A DNA stretch of 29,715 bases from Moraxellaceae bacterium (GTDB lineage: Bacteria > Pseudomonadota > Gammaproteobacteria > Pseudomonadales > Moraxellaceae). Below, piece by piece: positions 1 to 7,843 of the stretch. The stretch covers positions 1 through 29,715 of the forward strand of contig JACKNZ010000025.1 in the NCBI GenBank assembly GCA_024234595.1, read 5' to 3'. The notes beneath the pieces were generated by a model that saw nothing but the letters and a program-made list of their open reading frames with translations, ran no database searches and was not told the origin of the DNA. The first letter of the stretch is position 1; every line of letters begins with the position of its first letter. Made by a program: the position numbers and the translations under genes.

Positions 1-24
1 AGTTCCTGCGACAAATCCCATCAT
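1..24 (-). CDS. possible 5' end of a gene running off the left edge
   Basis: Two adjacent ATG codons read leftward from positions 24 and 21, and the frame MMGFVAGT stays open to the window edge. An AGAGAA sequence lies just upstream as a plausible ribosome binding site. The distance to the stop of the DUF350 gene is 18 bases, which would fit an operon continuing to the left. Only eight codons are visible, so no family can be assigned. Confidence 0.3.
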
Positions 25-42
25 AAGTTCTCTATTAAAAAC

Positions 43-435
43 CTAAGACAAACACGCCGCATTAATAATACCAAAAGTTAAAGATACCCCACCCAATAAT
101 GCGCCCATCGCCACATTATTGTTATCTAATTCATTATGGATTTCGGGCATAATTCGAGACACTAAAGCATACACCAACAATTGTACGGCCATTGCAGCAC
201 TTGCCCAGCCTGCAAACGCTACTAAATTATCGTTGTGCATAATGCTTGAAGCTAAAGTCAAAGAAAAACCCAATAATGCGCCCACAAAACTACAAGCAGC
301 GGCAGTTTGTCCTTCACGAATCATTTTTAATTCATCATAAGGGGTAATTTTGGTGTAAATCAGCGAAAACACGCCAATCATCGCCAAACTCGCTAATAAA
401 TAAATAATATAGTTATAAATATACGTTGATAACAT
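43..435 (-). CDS. DUF350 family inner-membrane protein (YjfL-like)
   Basis: This 130-residue protein is almost entirely hydrophobic, with about four membrane segments (roughly residues 5-28, 45-66, 70-93 and 107-128). The second segment follows a short polar stretch ending REGQTAAA, and small residues and Gly-rich helices dominate, as in the DUF350/YjfL family. Biochemical function is unknown. Family members commonly sit beside aminopropyltransferase-like, PspA-like and ATP-grasp (glutathionylspermidine synthase-like) genes. Here the neighbour transcribed away from it is a membrane spermidine-synthase-like protein, so the usual association is present. The 72-base gap between the two starts probably holds divergent promoters. 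The family call is from motif recognition, not a search. Confidence 0.75.
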   Translation of the reverse strand: MLSTYIYNYIIYLLASLAMIGVFSLIYTKITPYDELKMIREGQTAAACSFVGALLGFSLTLASSIMHNDNLVAFAGWASAAMAVQLLVYALVSRIMPEIHNELDNNNVAMGALLGGVSLTFGIINAACLS

Positions 436-507
436 CGTGTCGTTTCCTTCGAAAAGTGTTTAGGGTTATTATGCCGCACTTGTCTCATATAGCCTATAAA
501 AATTGTT

Positions 508-2019
508 ATGCTCGACCGTACCCTTATTTTTTCTGTTTTTGTCGTTGCCTCTTGTGGTTTAGCCTACGAGCTAATTACCGCAGCTTTAGCCAGTTATTTA
601 TTAGGCGATTCGATTTTACAATTCTCCACCATTATTGGCTGTTATTTATTTGCCATGGGCATTGGCTCGCATTTTGCACAATATGTTCCCGAAGATAAAG
701 TGTTAGATCGTTTTATCGAAATTGAACTATTAGTGGGTTTAATTGGTGGTTTATCGGCAACTTTGTTATTTGTGATTTTTGCATGGTTGTCGATGCCGTT
801 TAGAACGGTGTTGTATGCCCTTGTGTTGATTATTGGCATGTTAGTGGGCATGGAAATTCCACTGGTGATGCGCACTCTTAATCAACACAAAGCCGAATTT
901 AGTGCGTTAATCAGTCGGGTATTAACCTTTGATTATTTAGGTGCGTTAGCGGTTTCGCTACTCTTTCCACTCATTTTAGCGCCAAAACTTGGCTTGGCAC
1001 GTAGTGCTTTATTATTTGGGATTAGCAATGCCGCCGTGGCTGCATGGACAATCTATCGCTTTAAAGATCAATTACAGTCGGTTTCTCGGCAGCGTAATCG
1101 AGCGATTTTAAGTTTAGGTTTTTTAGTGTTAGCCTTTGTTGGCAGTGATAAATTAGTCTCTTGGTCAGAACAACAAATTTTTGCCGACCCGATTATTCAT
1201 GCCCAAAGCACACCGTACCAACGTTTAATTGTTACCCGTTGGCAAGATGATTTGCGCTTATATATTAATGGCAATTTGCAATTTTCGAGTCGAGATGAAT
1301 ACCGCTACCACGAAGCCCTCGTTCATCCTGCCTTAGCGACACGGCCACAAGCAAAAACAGTATTAGTCTTGGGTGGAGGTGATGGTTTGGCCATACGTGA
1401 AATTTTGCGCTATCCACACATCGAACACGTCACCTTAGTCGATTTAGACCCTGCAATGACGGGGTTATTTAGCACCAATGCCGAACTCACCAAACTGAAT
1501 CAAAGAGCCTTGCTTAATAAAAAAGTCACTGTGATAAATGCTGATGCAGGCCATTGGTTAGAACAACAGCAGCAACAATTTGATGTGATTATTGCCGACC
1601 TGCCAGACCCTTCTAACTTTGGTTTAGGCAAATTATATTCTGTACCGATGTATAGATTAGTTAAACAACATCTTAAGCCCAATGGACTGTTTGTGGTGCA
1701 ATCCACCTCGCCTTTTTTTGCCCGCCAATCGTTTTGGTGTATTGATGCCACCTTAAAAGAAGCAGGATTTTTTACCTATCCCTATCATGTCTTAGTACCC
1801 TCGTTTGGCGAATGGGGGTATGTGTTGGCCGACTTAACAGGCAATTATCAGCCACCAAAACACTACAGCCTACCCATGAAGTTTTTAGATGCAGCCAGTA
1901 CCGCATTAATGTTTCAATTTCCGCCCGATATGCAAGCAATTAAAGTAGAAGCCAATCGCCTCAATAATCAAATGCTCGTGCATTATTTTGAGCAAGATTG
2001 GTCACGAGTGATTCGATGA
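508..2019 (+). CDS. membrane-anchored spermidine synthase-like aminopropyltransferase
   Basis: The 503-residue protein has an N-terminal block of about seven membrane helices (residues 5-215), then a cytosolic spermidine-synthase fold. The fold shows YHEALVHPAL (267-276), the nucleotide-binding GGGDG (289-293), acidic VDLDP (311-315), NADA (344-347) and a catalytic-type DLPDP (364-368), followed by VPSFGEWGYVLA. These match class I aminopropyltransferases, which move the aminopropyl group of decarboxylated S-adenosylmethionine to an amine. The membrane-fused form is a known but poorly characterised variant, and its acceptor here is unknown. It overlaps the next gene by four bases (ATGA), so the two are translationally coupled. 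No good ribosome binding site precedes the ATG, but the first helix begins at once in the family-typical way. Confidence 0.85.
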   Translation: MLDRTLIFSVFVVASCGLAYELITAALASYLLGDSILQFSTIIGCYLFAMGIGSHFAQYVPEDKVLDRFIEIELLVGLIGGLSATLLFVIFAWLSMPFRTVLYALVLIIGMLVGMEIPLVMRTLNQHKAEFSALISRVLTFDYLGALAVSLLFPLILAPKLGLARSALLFGISNAAVAAWTIYRFKDQLQSVSRQRNRAILSLGFLVLAFVGSDKLVSWSEQQIFADPIIHAQSTPYQRLIVTRWQDDLRLYINGNLQFSSRDEYRYHEALVHPALATRPQAKTVLVLGGGDGLAIREILRYPHIEHVTLVDLDPAMTGLFSTNAELTKLNQRALLNKKVTVINADAGHWLEQQQQQFDVIIADLPDPSNFGLGKLYSVPMYRLVKQHLKPNGLFVVQSTSPFFARQSFWCIDATLKEAGFFTYPYHVLVPSFGEWGYVLADLTGNYQPPKHYSLPMKFLDAASTALMFQFPPDMQAIKVEANRLNNQMLVHYFEQDWSRVIR

Positions 2020-3611
2020 AACGGCGGCAGTTTATTACAGGCACAGCAGCCAGTTTATTAACTGCCTGCCAAGACTATCGCTCATGGCTTGATGTGCCAC
2101 CGTGGTTGCCGATTAGTGTCCTTAAACCTGCCATGCAGCAAGGCCATTACCTACGTCAGCTCAAACAACTACCTGTTGCTCAAGGCGAACGTCGTATTGG
2201 CACGTTGATTATTGGCAGTGGTATAGCAGGCTTAACCGCGGCATGGCGTTTACAACAGCAAGGTTATCACGATTTTTTATTGCTGATGGGCGGTGAACGT
2301 TTTGGCAATGCCAATGCAGGACAGTGGCAAGACGTGCCTTATCCGCGTGGTGGACACTATTTACCTTTGCCTACTCTCGAATCAACACATATTCGAGAAA
2401 TGTTGGCTGCATGGCAAATTATTGAAAAAGACCCATTTAACCTACGACCAACTTATGATGAATTGTCTTTAGTCCATGCACCTGACGAACGGATTTTAAT
2501 TAACCAACAATGGCATGATGGTTTATTAGCCCATAACGATAAGAACAGCCAAAGCCAACAACAACGATTTTTTCAGCTCATGAATGACTATCAACAGCAG
2601 CGTGGCAATGATGGCAAGCCTGTTTTTACCATTCCTATTGCCAGTTGCTCAATGGATAAAACATGGCGAACCTTAGATAAGCTCACGTTTAGCCAATGGC
2701 TGACACAACAAGGTTTTAACGATTCTGCCTTACGTTGGTATTTAGATTATGCCTGTAAAGATGATTATGGTTTAGACAGCCAACAGATTTCGGCATGGGC
2801 AGGCATTCATTATTTTGCCAGTCGTCATGGCTTAGCGGCTAATGCTAGCGATAATACCGTATTAACGTGGCCTGATGGTTTACAGCATCTCGCCGCAAAA
2901 ATGCTGCCAAACCCTCAACAGTTAGTCGATGGCTTTGCCCTGAATATTCAAGAACAAAAAGATGACGTAAACGTGTTGTATCTGGATACGACATCAAACA
3001 AAATTTTTAACATCAAGGCGCAACAAGTTATTTGTGCCACGCCTTTACACGTCACCCAACATTTACTGCCTCAACTTAACAGCGATGGTATCGACTGGCA
3101 ACATGATATGCCTGTTCATGCACCGTGGTTGGTGAGTAACTTTTATTTGGATAAGTTTCCGCAAGAGCTAAAAGGTAATGATTTGGCTTGGGATAATGTG
3201 ATTTATGGTAGTCCACATTTGGGTTATGTGGTTGCCACCCATCAATGGTTACGCGCAGCTAAACCACAATACACCGTGTTTACCGCTTATCATGCTTTTA
3301 ATTCAGCTAGCACCGCCACCCGTCAATGGTTAAGTACAGCAAAAACAAGCGAACTGTTAAAGATAGGCATTGCCGATTTAAAAACCGCTTACGGTACACA
3401 GTTATGGACAAGTGTTAAAGGCGTGGAGTTATGTGTACGCGGTCATGCAATGGCCGCCCCTACTGTTGGCTTCTTAACCAACAAAAGCCGCCAGTATTTA
3501 CAACAAGCCGATGGCAGAGTGTTGTTTGCCCATAGTGATTTATCGGGCTATTCGATTTTTGAGGAAGCGGCTTGGTGGGGTTGGCAAGCAGCGAATAAGA
3601 TTTTGAATTAA
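2016..3611 (+). CDS. Tat-exported FAD-dependent amine oxidase-like lipoprotein
   Basis: Starting at the ATG that overlaps the upstream stop gives 531 residues. The N-terminus KRRQFITG is a twin-arginine signal, and it is followed by a lipobox-like LLTAC with Cys18, so a lipid-anchored periplasmic flavoprotein is likely. The Rossmann dinucleotide motif is GSGIAG (67-72) in a beta-alpha-beta unit, and the C-terminus contains a flavin-closing segment near GRVLFAHSDLSG. The overall pattern is that of NAD(P)-binding-like amine oxidases and flavin-containing desaturases. Coupling to an aminopropyltransferase suggests an amine or polyamine-derived substrate, but that is inference. An upstream GTG at 1998 in the same frame is rejected because it would bury the Tat signal. 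It ends convergently, overlapping the next gene by four bases. Confidence 0.8.
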   Translation: MKRRQFITGTAASLLTACQDYRSWLDVPPWLPISVLKPAMQQGHYLRQLKQLPVAQGERRIGTLIIGSGIAGLTAAWRLQQQGYHDFLLLMGGERFGNANAGQWQDVPYPRGGHYLPLPTLESTHIREMLAAWQIIEKDPFNLRPTYDELSLVHAPDERILINQQWHDGLLAHNDKNSQSQQQRFFQLMNDYQQQRGNDGKPVFTIPIASCSMDKTWRTLDKLTFSQWLTQQGFNDSALRWYLDYACKDDYGLDSQQISAWAGIHYFASRHGLAANASDNTVLTWPDGLQHLAAKMLPNPQQLVDGFALNIQEQKDDVNVLYLDTTSNKIFNIKAQQVICATPLHVTQHLLPQLNSDGIDWQHDMPVHAPWLVSNFYLDKFPQELKGNDLAWDNVIYGSPHLGYVVATHQWLRAAKPQYTVFTAYHAFNSASTATRQWLSTAKTSELLKIGIADLKTAYGTQLWTSVKGVELCVRGHAMAAPTVGFLTNKSRQYLQQADGRVLFAHSDLSGYSIFEEAAWWGWQAANKILN

Positions 3612-4405
3612 TTCAAAAATATCTTCACTCCCACGTTTATCTCCTGCTCTGGTAAAGACGCATCATTTTGCAGATATTTTCCATAACTCAGATACACCTT
3701 AAACATCTGATTAGTTCGCCAATCTAAACGGCCTTGCACATAATCTTGTGCAGGGGCATTGGTATAAGGCTCTGATTGAGTGCTATACAATAAGGTGGCA
3801 TCTATACTCGGCTGTAATTGCCACTTAGCACTGCTCGACACAAAGACATAATCTTTATTGTTGTAGGGATTATTACCGCCCACCCACACCTGCCCCACTT
3901 GGGCGTTTAATTTGAGCTGTTGCCAACTATAGGTGCTTGACCATGACAAAGCGGTTTCGGTACTGTCCGAGCCTAAACCCGAAGCGGCATCACCATTGGC
4001 AAATTTATAATCTAAGGCCACGCCATGTTGCCATGCTTCTTTAAATAAGCCATAACTCAAGCCAACACTGGCATCGGCAATGCCTTCTTGCTGTTGTGTT
4101 TTGCTGGTAGTAACAGTTTGTGGGGCAATACGCCTAATAATTCGTCCTGTACTGGTACGGGCATACACCGTTTGGCTACTGCTACTGGTGCTTTCTCGGG
4201 CTTCAAAGGGCAATTCACCGTACGCCAACCAATTACCATACGACCACCACGGCTGTAAGGCTAAACGATAATTATCACTTGCACCTTGAGCATAATCTTG
4301 GCGTTGGTATTTACCGTCCATATCCATGCCAAAACTTGAATCTTCATTAGCATACAAGGCCGACGACGATAATATGCTGATTGCTAATGTTATTTTTTTA
4401 ATCAT
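3608..4405 (-). CDS. exported beta-strand-rich protein, probable outer-membrane beta-barrel
   Basis: This 265-residue protein starts with a signal peptide ending SSALYAN. The rest shows alternating polar and aromatic strands broken by short turns (for example around residues 125-145, 150-170 and 200-265) and ends in a strand EINVGVKIFLN. That organisation suggests an outer-membrane barrel of perhaps ten or more strands, though the last residue is Asn rather than the usual Phe. It lies 19 bases after the DUF3106 gene on the same strand and may be the last member of the sigma-factor operon. I do not recognise a specific family. It could instead be a periplasmic beta-structured protein. Confidence 0.6.
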   Translation of the reverse strand: MIKKITLAISILSSSALYANEDSSFGMDMDGKYQRQDYAQGASDNYRLALQPWWSYGNWLAYGELPFEARESTSSSSQTVYARTSTGRIIRRIAPQTVTTSKTQQQEGIADASVGLSYGLFKEAWQHGVALDYKFANGDAASGLGSDSTETALSWSSTYSWQQLKLNAQVGQVWVGGNNPYNNKDYVFVSSSAKWQLQPSIDATLLYSTQSEPYTNAPAQDYVQGRLDWRTNQMFKVYLSYGKYLQNDASLPEQEINVGVKIFLN

Positions 4406-4424
4406 GTTTATGCTCCTTTATGAT

Positions 4425-4925
4425 TTATCGTTGTCTTAATAACTCACGACGCAATTCACGGCGTATTTGCAAACGTTGTTCGGGCGTGGCTTGACGTAAT
4501 TGCTCACGCAAGGCTCGACGCTCCTCAACTGATAATGACTGCCATTTATCGCGCATTAACTCACGTTGTTCAGGCGGCAAGTTTTTAAACCAACGCCATT
4601 TGCGTTTTACTTGTTCTTGCTGCTCTGGTGGCAGTTGCAAAAATTCTTGATATTTTGCCATTAGGCGTTGACGCTGTTCGGGAGGCAGCTGTTGCCAACG
4701 CTCAAAACGTTGTTTAGCCTGCGTTTTTTCTTCGTCCGATAAACCTTGCCATTGCTCAATACGTTTGGCAATCGAGCTTTGTTTTTGGGCAGGCAAGCTG
4801 TCCCAACTGTCTTTAAGATTGGCTAAGGCTTGTTGTGAGCTAGGAGGCAAATCTTGCCAACGCACTCCCTCAGCCCAACTCAAAGAGCTTAATAACAATA
4901 AACTCATGATTAAGAAATTTTTCAT
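4425..4925 (-). CDS. DUF3106 family exported protein
   Basis: The 166-residue protein has a signal peptide (about residues 1-18, ending LSWAEG). Five to six degenerate helical repeats of roughly 20-23 residues follow, each carrying the signature W..LPPEQR or a variant (WQDLPPSSQ, WQQLPPEQR, FLQLPPEQQ, WFKNLPPEQR, WQSLSVEER). This is the DUF3106 pattern. The highly charged, Arg- and Gln-rich helices suggest a periplasmic or surface binding role, but function is unknown. The gene overlaps the preceding small exported-protein gene by four bases. In related genomes DUF3106 genes follow a sigma factor and a DUF3619 gene, and the same order is found here. Confidence 0.85.
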   Translation of the reverse strand: MKNFLIMSLLLLSSLSWAEGVRWQDLPPSSQQALANLKDSWDSLPAQKQSSIAKRIEQWQGLSDEEKTQAKQRFERWQQLPPEQRQRLMAKYQEFLQLPPEQQEQVKRKWRWFKNLPPEQRELMRDKWQSLSVEERRALREQLRQATPEQRLQIRRELRRELLRQR

Positions 4926-5164
4926 GGTTTAATCTCCTTGGTATTGCTGGCTGATTGCTCAGTCTTTTTGCTCACAGTTAATGGTTGTTGCGGTGCTGTT
5001 TGTTCTAACTCATGGTTAGCGGCATCAAACAATTCTGGCTGCTCACCAAACTCCACCAAATATTGAATAAATGCTGTATCTAAGGGGGTTGGCAGCTTGC
5101 CTTGAGCATAACTGGCTTGCCCCCACAAGCAGCTTCCTGCTAATAACCAATGCCATGTCTTCAT
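4922..5164 (-). CDS. small exported protein in the sigma-factor operon
   Basis: This 80-residue product has a short signal peptide (MKTWHWLLAGSCLWGQASYA, cleavage after Ala20) and a short mature part with an acidic motif DTAFIQYLVEFGE followed by a polar Gln/Ser-rich tail. I do not recognise a named domain. It is packed between the anti-sigma-like gene (one base away) and the DUF3106 gene (four-base overlap), so it is almost certainly co-translated with them. A lipoprotein reading is unlikely because the Cys at position 13 lies inside the hydrophobic core rather than after a lipobox. Confidence 0.65.
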   Translation of the reverse strand: MKTWHWLLAGSCLWGQASYAQGKLPTPLDTAFIQYLVEFGEQPELFDAANHELEQTAPQQPLTVSKKTEQSASNTKEIKP

Positions 5165-5165
5165 G

Positions 5166-5516
5166 TTATTGCTCCTCTGCTAATAACATTATCATCTCCA
5201 TATCTTCTAACATTTGTGGTTCAACCGTGAGGTGTGTCAGTGGCATATCTGGTGCGACGCTAGATGTGGTCTGCGGTAATTGTTGGGGACTAAACACTAG
5301 CAACATCACGCTAGCAGCAATCGCCATACTGCCACCCCAATACCACCATTGTTTACGTTGACTATTTTTTTGTAGCCGTTGTTGCCGCTCGCGCTGTGCT
5401 TGCTCGGCAAGTTGTTGCAAAGTTTGGTCAAAGTCATGGGGCTGCTGACTATGCTCATTAAGGGTTTGACAAATATGAGTCACCATCATCTCATCTTTAG
5501 GCGAGTTATGAGTCAT
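5166..5516 (-). CDS. probable anti-sigma factor, DUF3619-like, one membrane segment
   Basis: The 116-residue protein has a cytosolic N-terminal helical part rich in Gln, Glu and Arg (residues 1-55). A single membrane helix follows near WWYWGGSMAIAASVMLLVF (57-76), then a short periplasmic tail ending in an acidic LEDMEMIMLLAEEQ segment that resembles the C-terminus of DUF3619 proteins. It overlaps the end of the sigma-factor gene by eleven bases. Topology and coupling fit a membrane anti-sigma factor that holds the sigma factor until an envelope signal arrives. That role is inferred from context and topology, not from a recognised zinc or anti-sigma motif. Confidence 0.65.
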   Translation of the reverse strand: MTHNSPKDEMMVTHICQTLNEHSQQPHDFDQTLQQLAEQAQRERQQRLQKNSQRKQWWYWGGSMAIAASVMLLVFSPQQLPQTTSSVAPDMPLTHLTVEPQMLEDMEMIMLLAEEQ

Positions 5517-6087
5517 GATTATTCTCCCCTAAGTTGGCTTTATTTAATGCGCCACGCAAAGCAACTAATGCGCGGCTGTAATGGGTTTTTACACTGCTTT
5601 CGCTACACGCCATAACCTGTGCTGTGCTTTGAATATCTAAACCTTCCCATGCACGTAACAAAAAGGCTTGCTGCTGACGCTCTGGCAAGCCACTCAGTAC
5701 CTGTTGCACTACTTTGATATCACTGGTATTCGCCAATAATTGAGCAGGATTATCTTCGTAGTCATTGGCAATTTGCTCAAAGGGGTTAATCTCATCTTCA
5801 TCATCTATTTGAATATTACTAAACCATGTTAACCATTTGCTGCGCCGTGCTTGTTGACGCTTCCAATCAGTAATTTGATTGCGCAAAATCCCATAAAATA
5901 ACGGAGTCCACTGCTCGGGTGGCTTATCGGCATAGTGCTTGATAAAGGCTAACAAACTGTCTTGCACAATATCTTGACTATGATGATGAAAATTGGTCGC
6001 CAACTCTGCCATGACTAAGGCACGGCGACCAATATCTTTAAGCCAATGATTGATACCTAAGGGTGTTTGACGACTAGAGCTAGTCAT
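5506..6087 (-). CDS. ECF-type sigma-70 family RNA polymerase sigma factor
   Basis: Region 2 is visible as DIVQDSLLAFIKHYADKP...GILRNQITDWKRQQARR, and region 4 as LPERQQQAFLLRAWEGLDI followed by the recognition helix with SSVKTHYSRALVALR. The protein directs RNA polymerase to an alternative promoter set. I chose the ATG at 6087 (193 residues), preceded by AGGGAC. In-frame ATGs at 6138 and 6159 also have purine-rich upstream sequence, so the N-terminus could be 17 or 24 residues longer. The next gene downstream encodes the likely anti-sigma partner, and the three genes after that encode exported proteins. The target regulon is therefore probably envelope-related and may include this operon. Confidence 0.85.
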   Translation of the reverse strand: MTSSSRQTPLGINHWLKDIGRRALVMAELATNFHHHSQDIVQDSLLAFIKHYADKPPEQWTPLFYGILRNQITDWKRQQARRSKWLTWFSNIQIDDEDEINPFEQIANDYEDNPAQLLANTSDIKVVQQVLSGLPERQQQAFLLRAWEGLDIQSTAQVMACSESSVKTHYSRALVALRGALNKANLGENNHDS

Positions 6088-6175
6088 GTTTCGTCCCTGA
6101 TTGGGTGATGAGTCAACTTGAATCTGACCATAAGCCATTACGCCCCCCAAGGCAAGCATCCGATTGACTCCAGCA

Positions 6176-6787
6176 TCAATTAGCTTTTGTTTCTTGACTC
6201 ATTTTATGGGTCACGCTGTGCTGTTTGGTTTCACCATTTGGCGTAGTAATCGTGGTGGTTTTGGTCATCGTGCCTGCTTCTTTGTCAACCACGCCCACGG
6301 TGCTACGACTGCCTGTTTTGCCTTCGGGATTGGTAAAGGTGCTTTCACGCGTAAAACCATCTTCGGTTTTTTGGGTGATGCTGCTACCGCTATAAGTTTT
6401 ACCATCGAAGTTTGTACCACTCATGGTGCGGCTATGCGTACCTGCTTCTTTATCATTAACAACGGTGACATTTTTGGTCGCGGTTTGTCCTTCGCTATTG
6501 GTCATGGTGCTATTGCGAGTAAAACCATTATCGGTCACGGTTTGGGTAGTATTACGCTGAATCACTTCGCCATTGGCTAGGGTGCGAGTGCTGCTTTGAT
6601 TGAAGTTCTGACGTTTAGCTGCACGATCATGCATCATCGCACGATGTTCAGCACGAGCTTCTAAGTTGTGACCACCGCCTGCCACACGTGCATCAATACG
6701 TTGACTAACACCTAATTCACGTGCAACACCTTGTTGAGCGATGGTTGCTAAAATAGCGGCTAAAATTAAGCTATAACCTTTTGACAT
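6176..6787 (-). CDS. secreted protein with tandem Thr/Ser/Asn-rich repeats
   Basis: The 203-residue protein has a signal-like N-terminus (residues 1-22, KGYSLILAAILATIAQQGVA). A basic His/Arg/Ala-rich segment follows (23-62), then two repeats of about 56 residues. Repeat 1 starts at GFTRNSTMTNSEG (88) and repeat 2 at GFTRESTFTNPEG (144); both contain a V-V-(N)DKEAGT segment. A partial third unit precedes them (TLANGEVIQRNTTQ). The composition suggests an extracellular or surface fibrous protein. I cannot name the family. It lies upstream of the sigma-factor gene on the same strand, 16 to 88 bases away depending on the sigma start used, so it may be its target or operon partner. Confidence 0.6.
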   Translation of the reverse strand: MSKGYSLILAAILATIAQQGVARELGVSQRIDARVAGGGHNLEARAEHRAMMHDRAAKRQNFNQSSTRTLANGEVIQRNTTQTVTDNGFTRNSTMTNSEGQTATKNVTVVNDKEAGTHSRTMSGTNFDGKTYSGSSITQKTEDGFTRESTFTNPEGKTGSRSTVGVVDKEAGTMTKTTTITTPNGETKQHSVTHKMSQETKAN

Positions 6788-6900
6788 GATATTTCTCCGA
6801 GATACATTACACAGTACATACCGCCATGTGCAGCATGCTTCTATGAGTAATAACGGCGTGATGACAAAAAAGTTGACAAGAATTTTAAATATTTTTGGCT

Positions 6901-7012
6901 ATAACGATGAAATTCCCCTCCTCGGAGGGGCTAGGGGTGGGTTAAAACTGATAACAAAGAACTGTTTTTAGCCCTTACACCCCCCTAAATCGCCTCTCAA
7001 GAGGGGGACTTA
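6901..7012. repeat. palindromic intergenic repeat, family A copy 1
   Basis: The 112-bp unit begins with a compact hairpin, CCCCTCCTCGGAGGGG, followed by CTAGGGGTG. It ends with the inverted counterpart, ACACCCCCCTAAAT then CCTCTCAAGAGGGGG. The first 39 bases are identical to the start of the copy at 15080-15190, and the remainder is recognisably similar. It lies in the 329-bp gap 6788-7116 between the secreted repeat protein and the GST gene; nothing else in that gap looks coding. MITE-like or REP/BIME-like origin is inferred. It may also act as a terminator. Confidence 0.8.
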
Positions 7013-7116
7013 ACGCTCATTTTTATAAACTTTTTAGCTCCAAAATACTTGTGTAGATACCTTTGCCTACAAAGAGAGGGAGTTATCATCGCTAGTATTT
7101 ACCGAGTAATCTTATG

Positions 7117-7797
7117 TTAAACACGCTGTAACCACGCCTTAATCAGAGGTTTAGACAGAATAACTGCTCGCATTGGCACACTGGTACGAATTATTTCGTT
7201 AAGCTGTGTCGCCACAGCAATATCAGCAATCGTACAACTATCCCCTACTAAGTATTTAGATATGCTCAACACCGACTCTATTCGTGCCAAATGTCGCTCA
7301 AATTCTGCTTCAACATCGGTCTTGCTCATACGTCCCAAGCCTTGCATACGGACTTGTGTTGTTAACGCCACTTTAAATAATGGTTTTAGCATCATACGTT
7401 CATAAGCAGGACGACCTTGACTACTGACTTCGACTGCTAGTTCAAGAGCGTTAGCATCCATCGCTCTAAAATAAATTTCGAACCAATATAAAGACTCATC
7501 TGACCAATCTTCCCAAATTTCAACTTGGGCTTTGGCCATTGGCTCAATCGGGTACAAACGAGGTGCCTCAGGAAAAGCGTCATCTAAATAACGTGCTATA
7601 CGGGTGCTGTCTTGTAAACGTTGGCCGTTGATGTCAAGAACAGGTAGCTTTCCTACTTTACTCAAGCGCGGCACTTTGCTACCCAAGATTCCGTTGTAAT
7701 TGACTACTTGATAACTAATACCTTTATGTTGCAAGGCTTTGGCCACTTTTTGACAAAAAGGTGAAATTTCCCATTGATGTAAGATAGCTTGGCTCAT
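7117..7797 (-). CDS. glutathione S-transferase family protein
   Basis: The 226-residue protein has the N-terminal thioredoxin-like domain of GSTs (about residues 1-78). It shows a Ser/Cys active-site stretch SPFCQKV (12-18), a cis-Pro segment GKLPVL and a glutathione gamma-glutamyl-binding QDSTRI motif. An all-helical C-terminal domain follows (about 90-226), including the conserved helix-capping region near GDSCTIADIAVATQ. It probably conjugates glutathione to, or removes it from, small electrophiles; the substrate is unknown. The length is normal for the family. It sits 46 bases after a ferritin-like hydrolase gene on the same strand and may be co-transcribed with it. Confidence 0.85.
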   Translation of the reverse strand: MSQAILHQWEISPFCQKVAKALQHKGISYQVVNYNGILGSKVPRLSKVGKLPVLDINGQRLQDSTRIARYLDDAFPEAPRLYPIEPMAKAQVEIWEDWSDESLYWFEIYFRAMDANALELAVEVSSQGRPAYERMMLKPLFKVALTTQVRMQGLGRMSKTDVEAEFERHLARIESVLSISKYLVGDSCTIADIAVATQLNEIIRTSVPMRAVILSKPLIKAWLQRV

Positions 7798-7843
7798 GGT
7801 TTGCTCCTAATGAGTTTTGGCTATCTTATACTCAACATTCGAA

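Noticed and set aside
5071..5361. Plus-strand open frame across the anti-sigma and small exported genes
   Set aside because: Shadow of the real minus-strand genes, with no ribosome binding site or family pattern.
6164..6580. Plus-strand open frame opposite the secreted repeat protein
   Set aside because: The Phe/Gly/Thr-rich text is the complement of the repeat gene, and the minus frame has a signal peptide and repeats.
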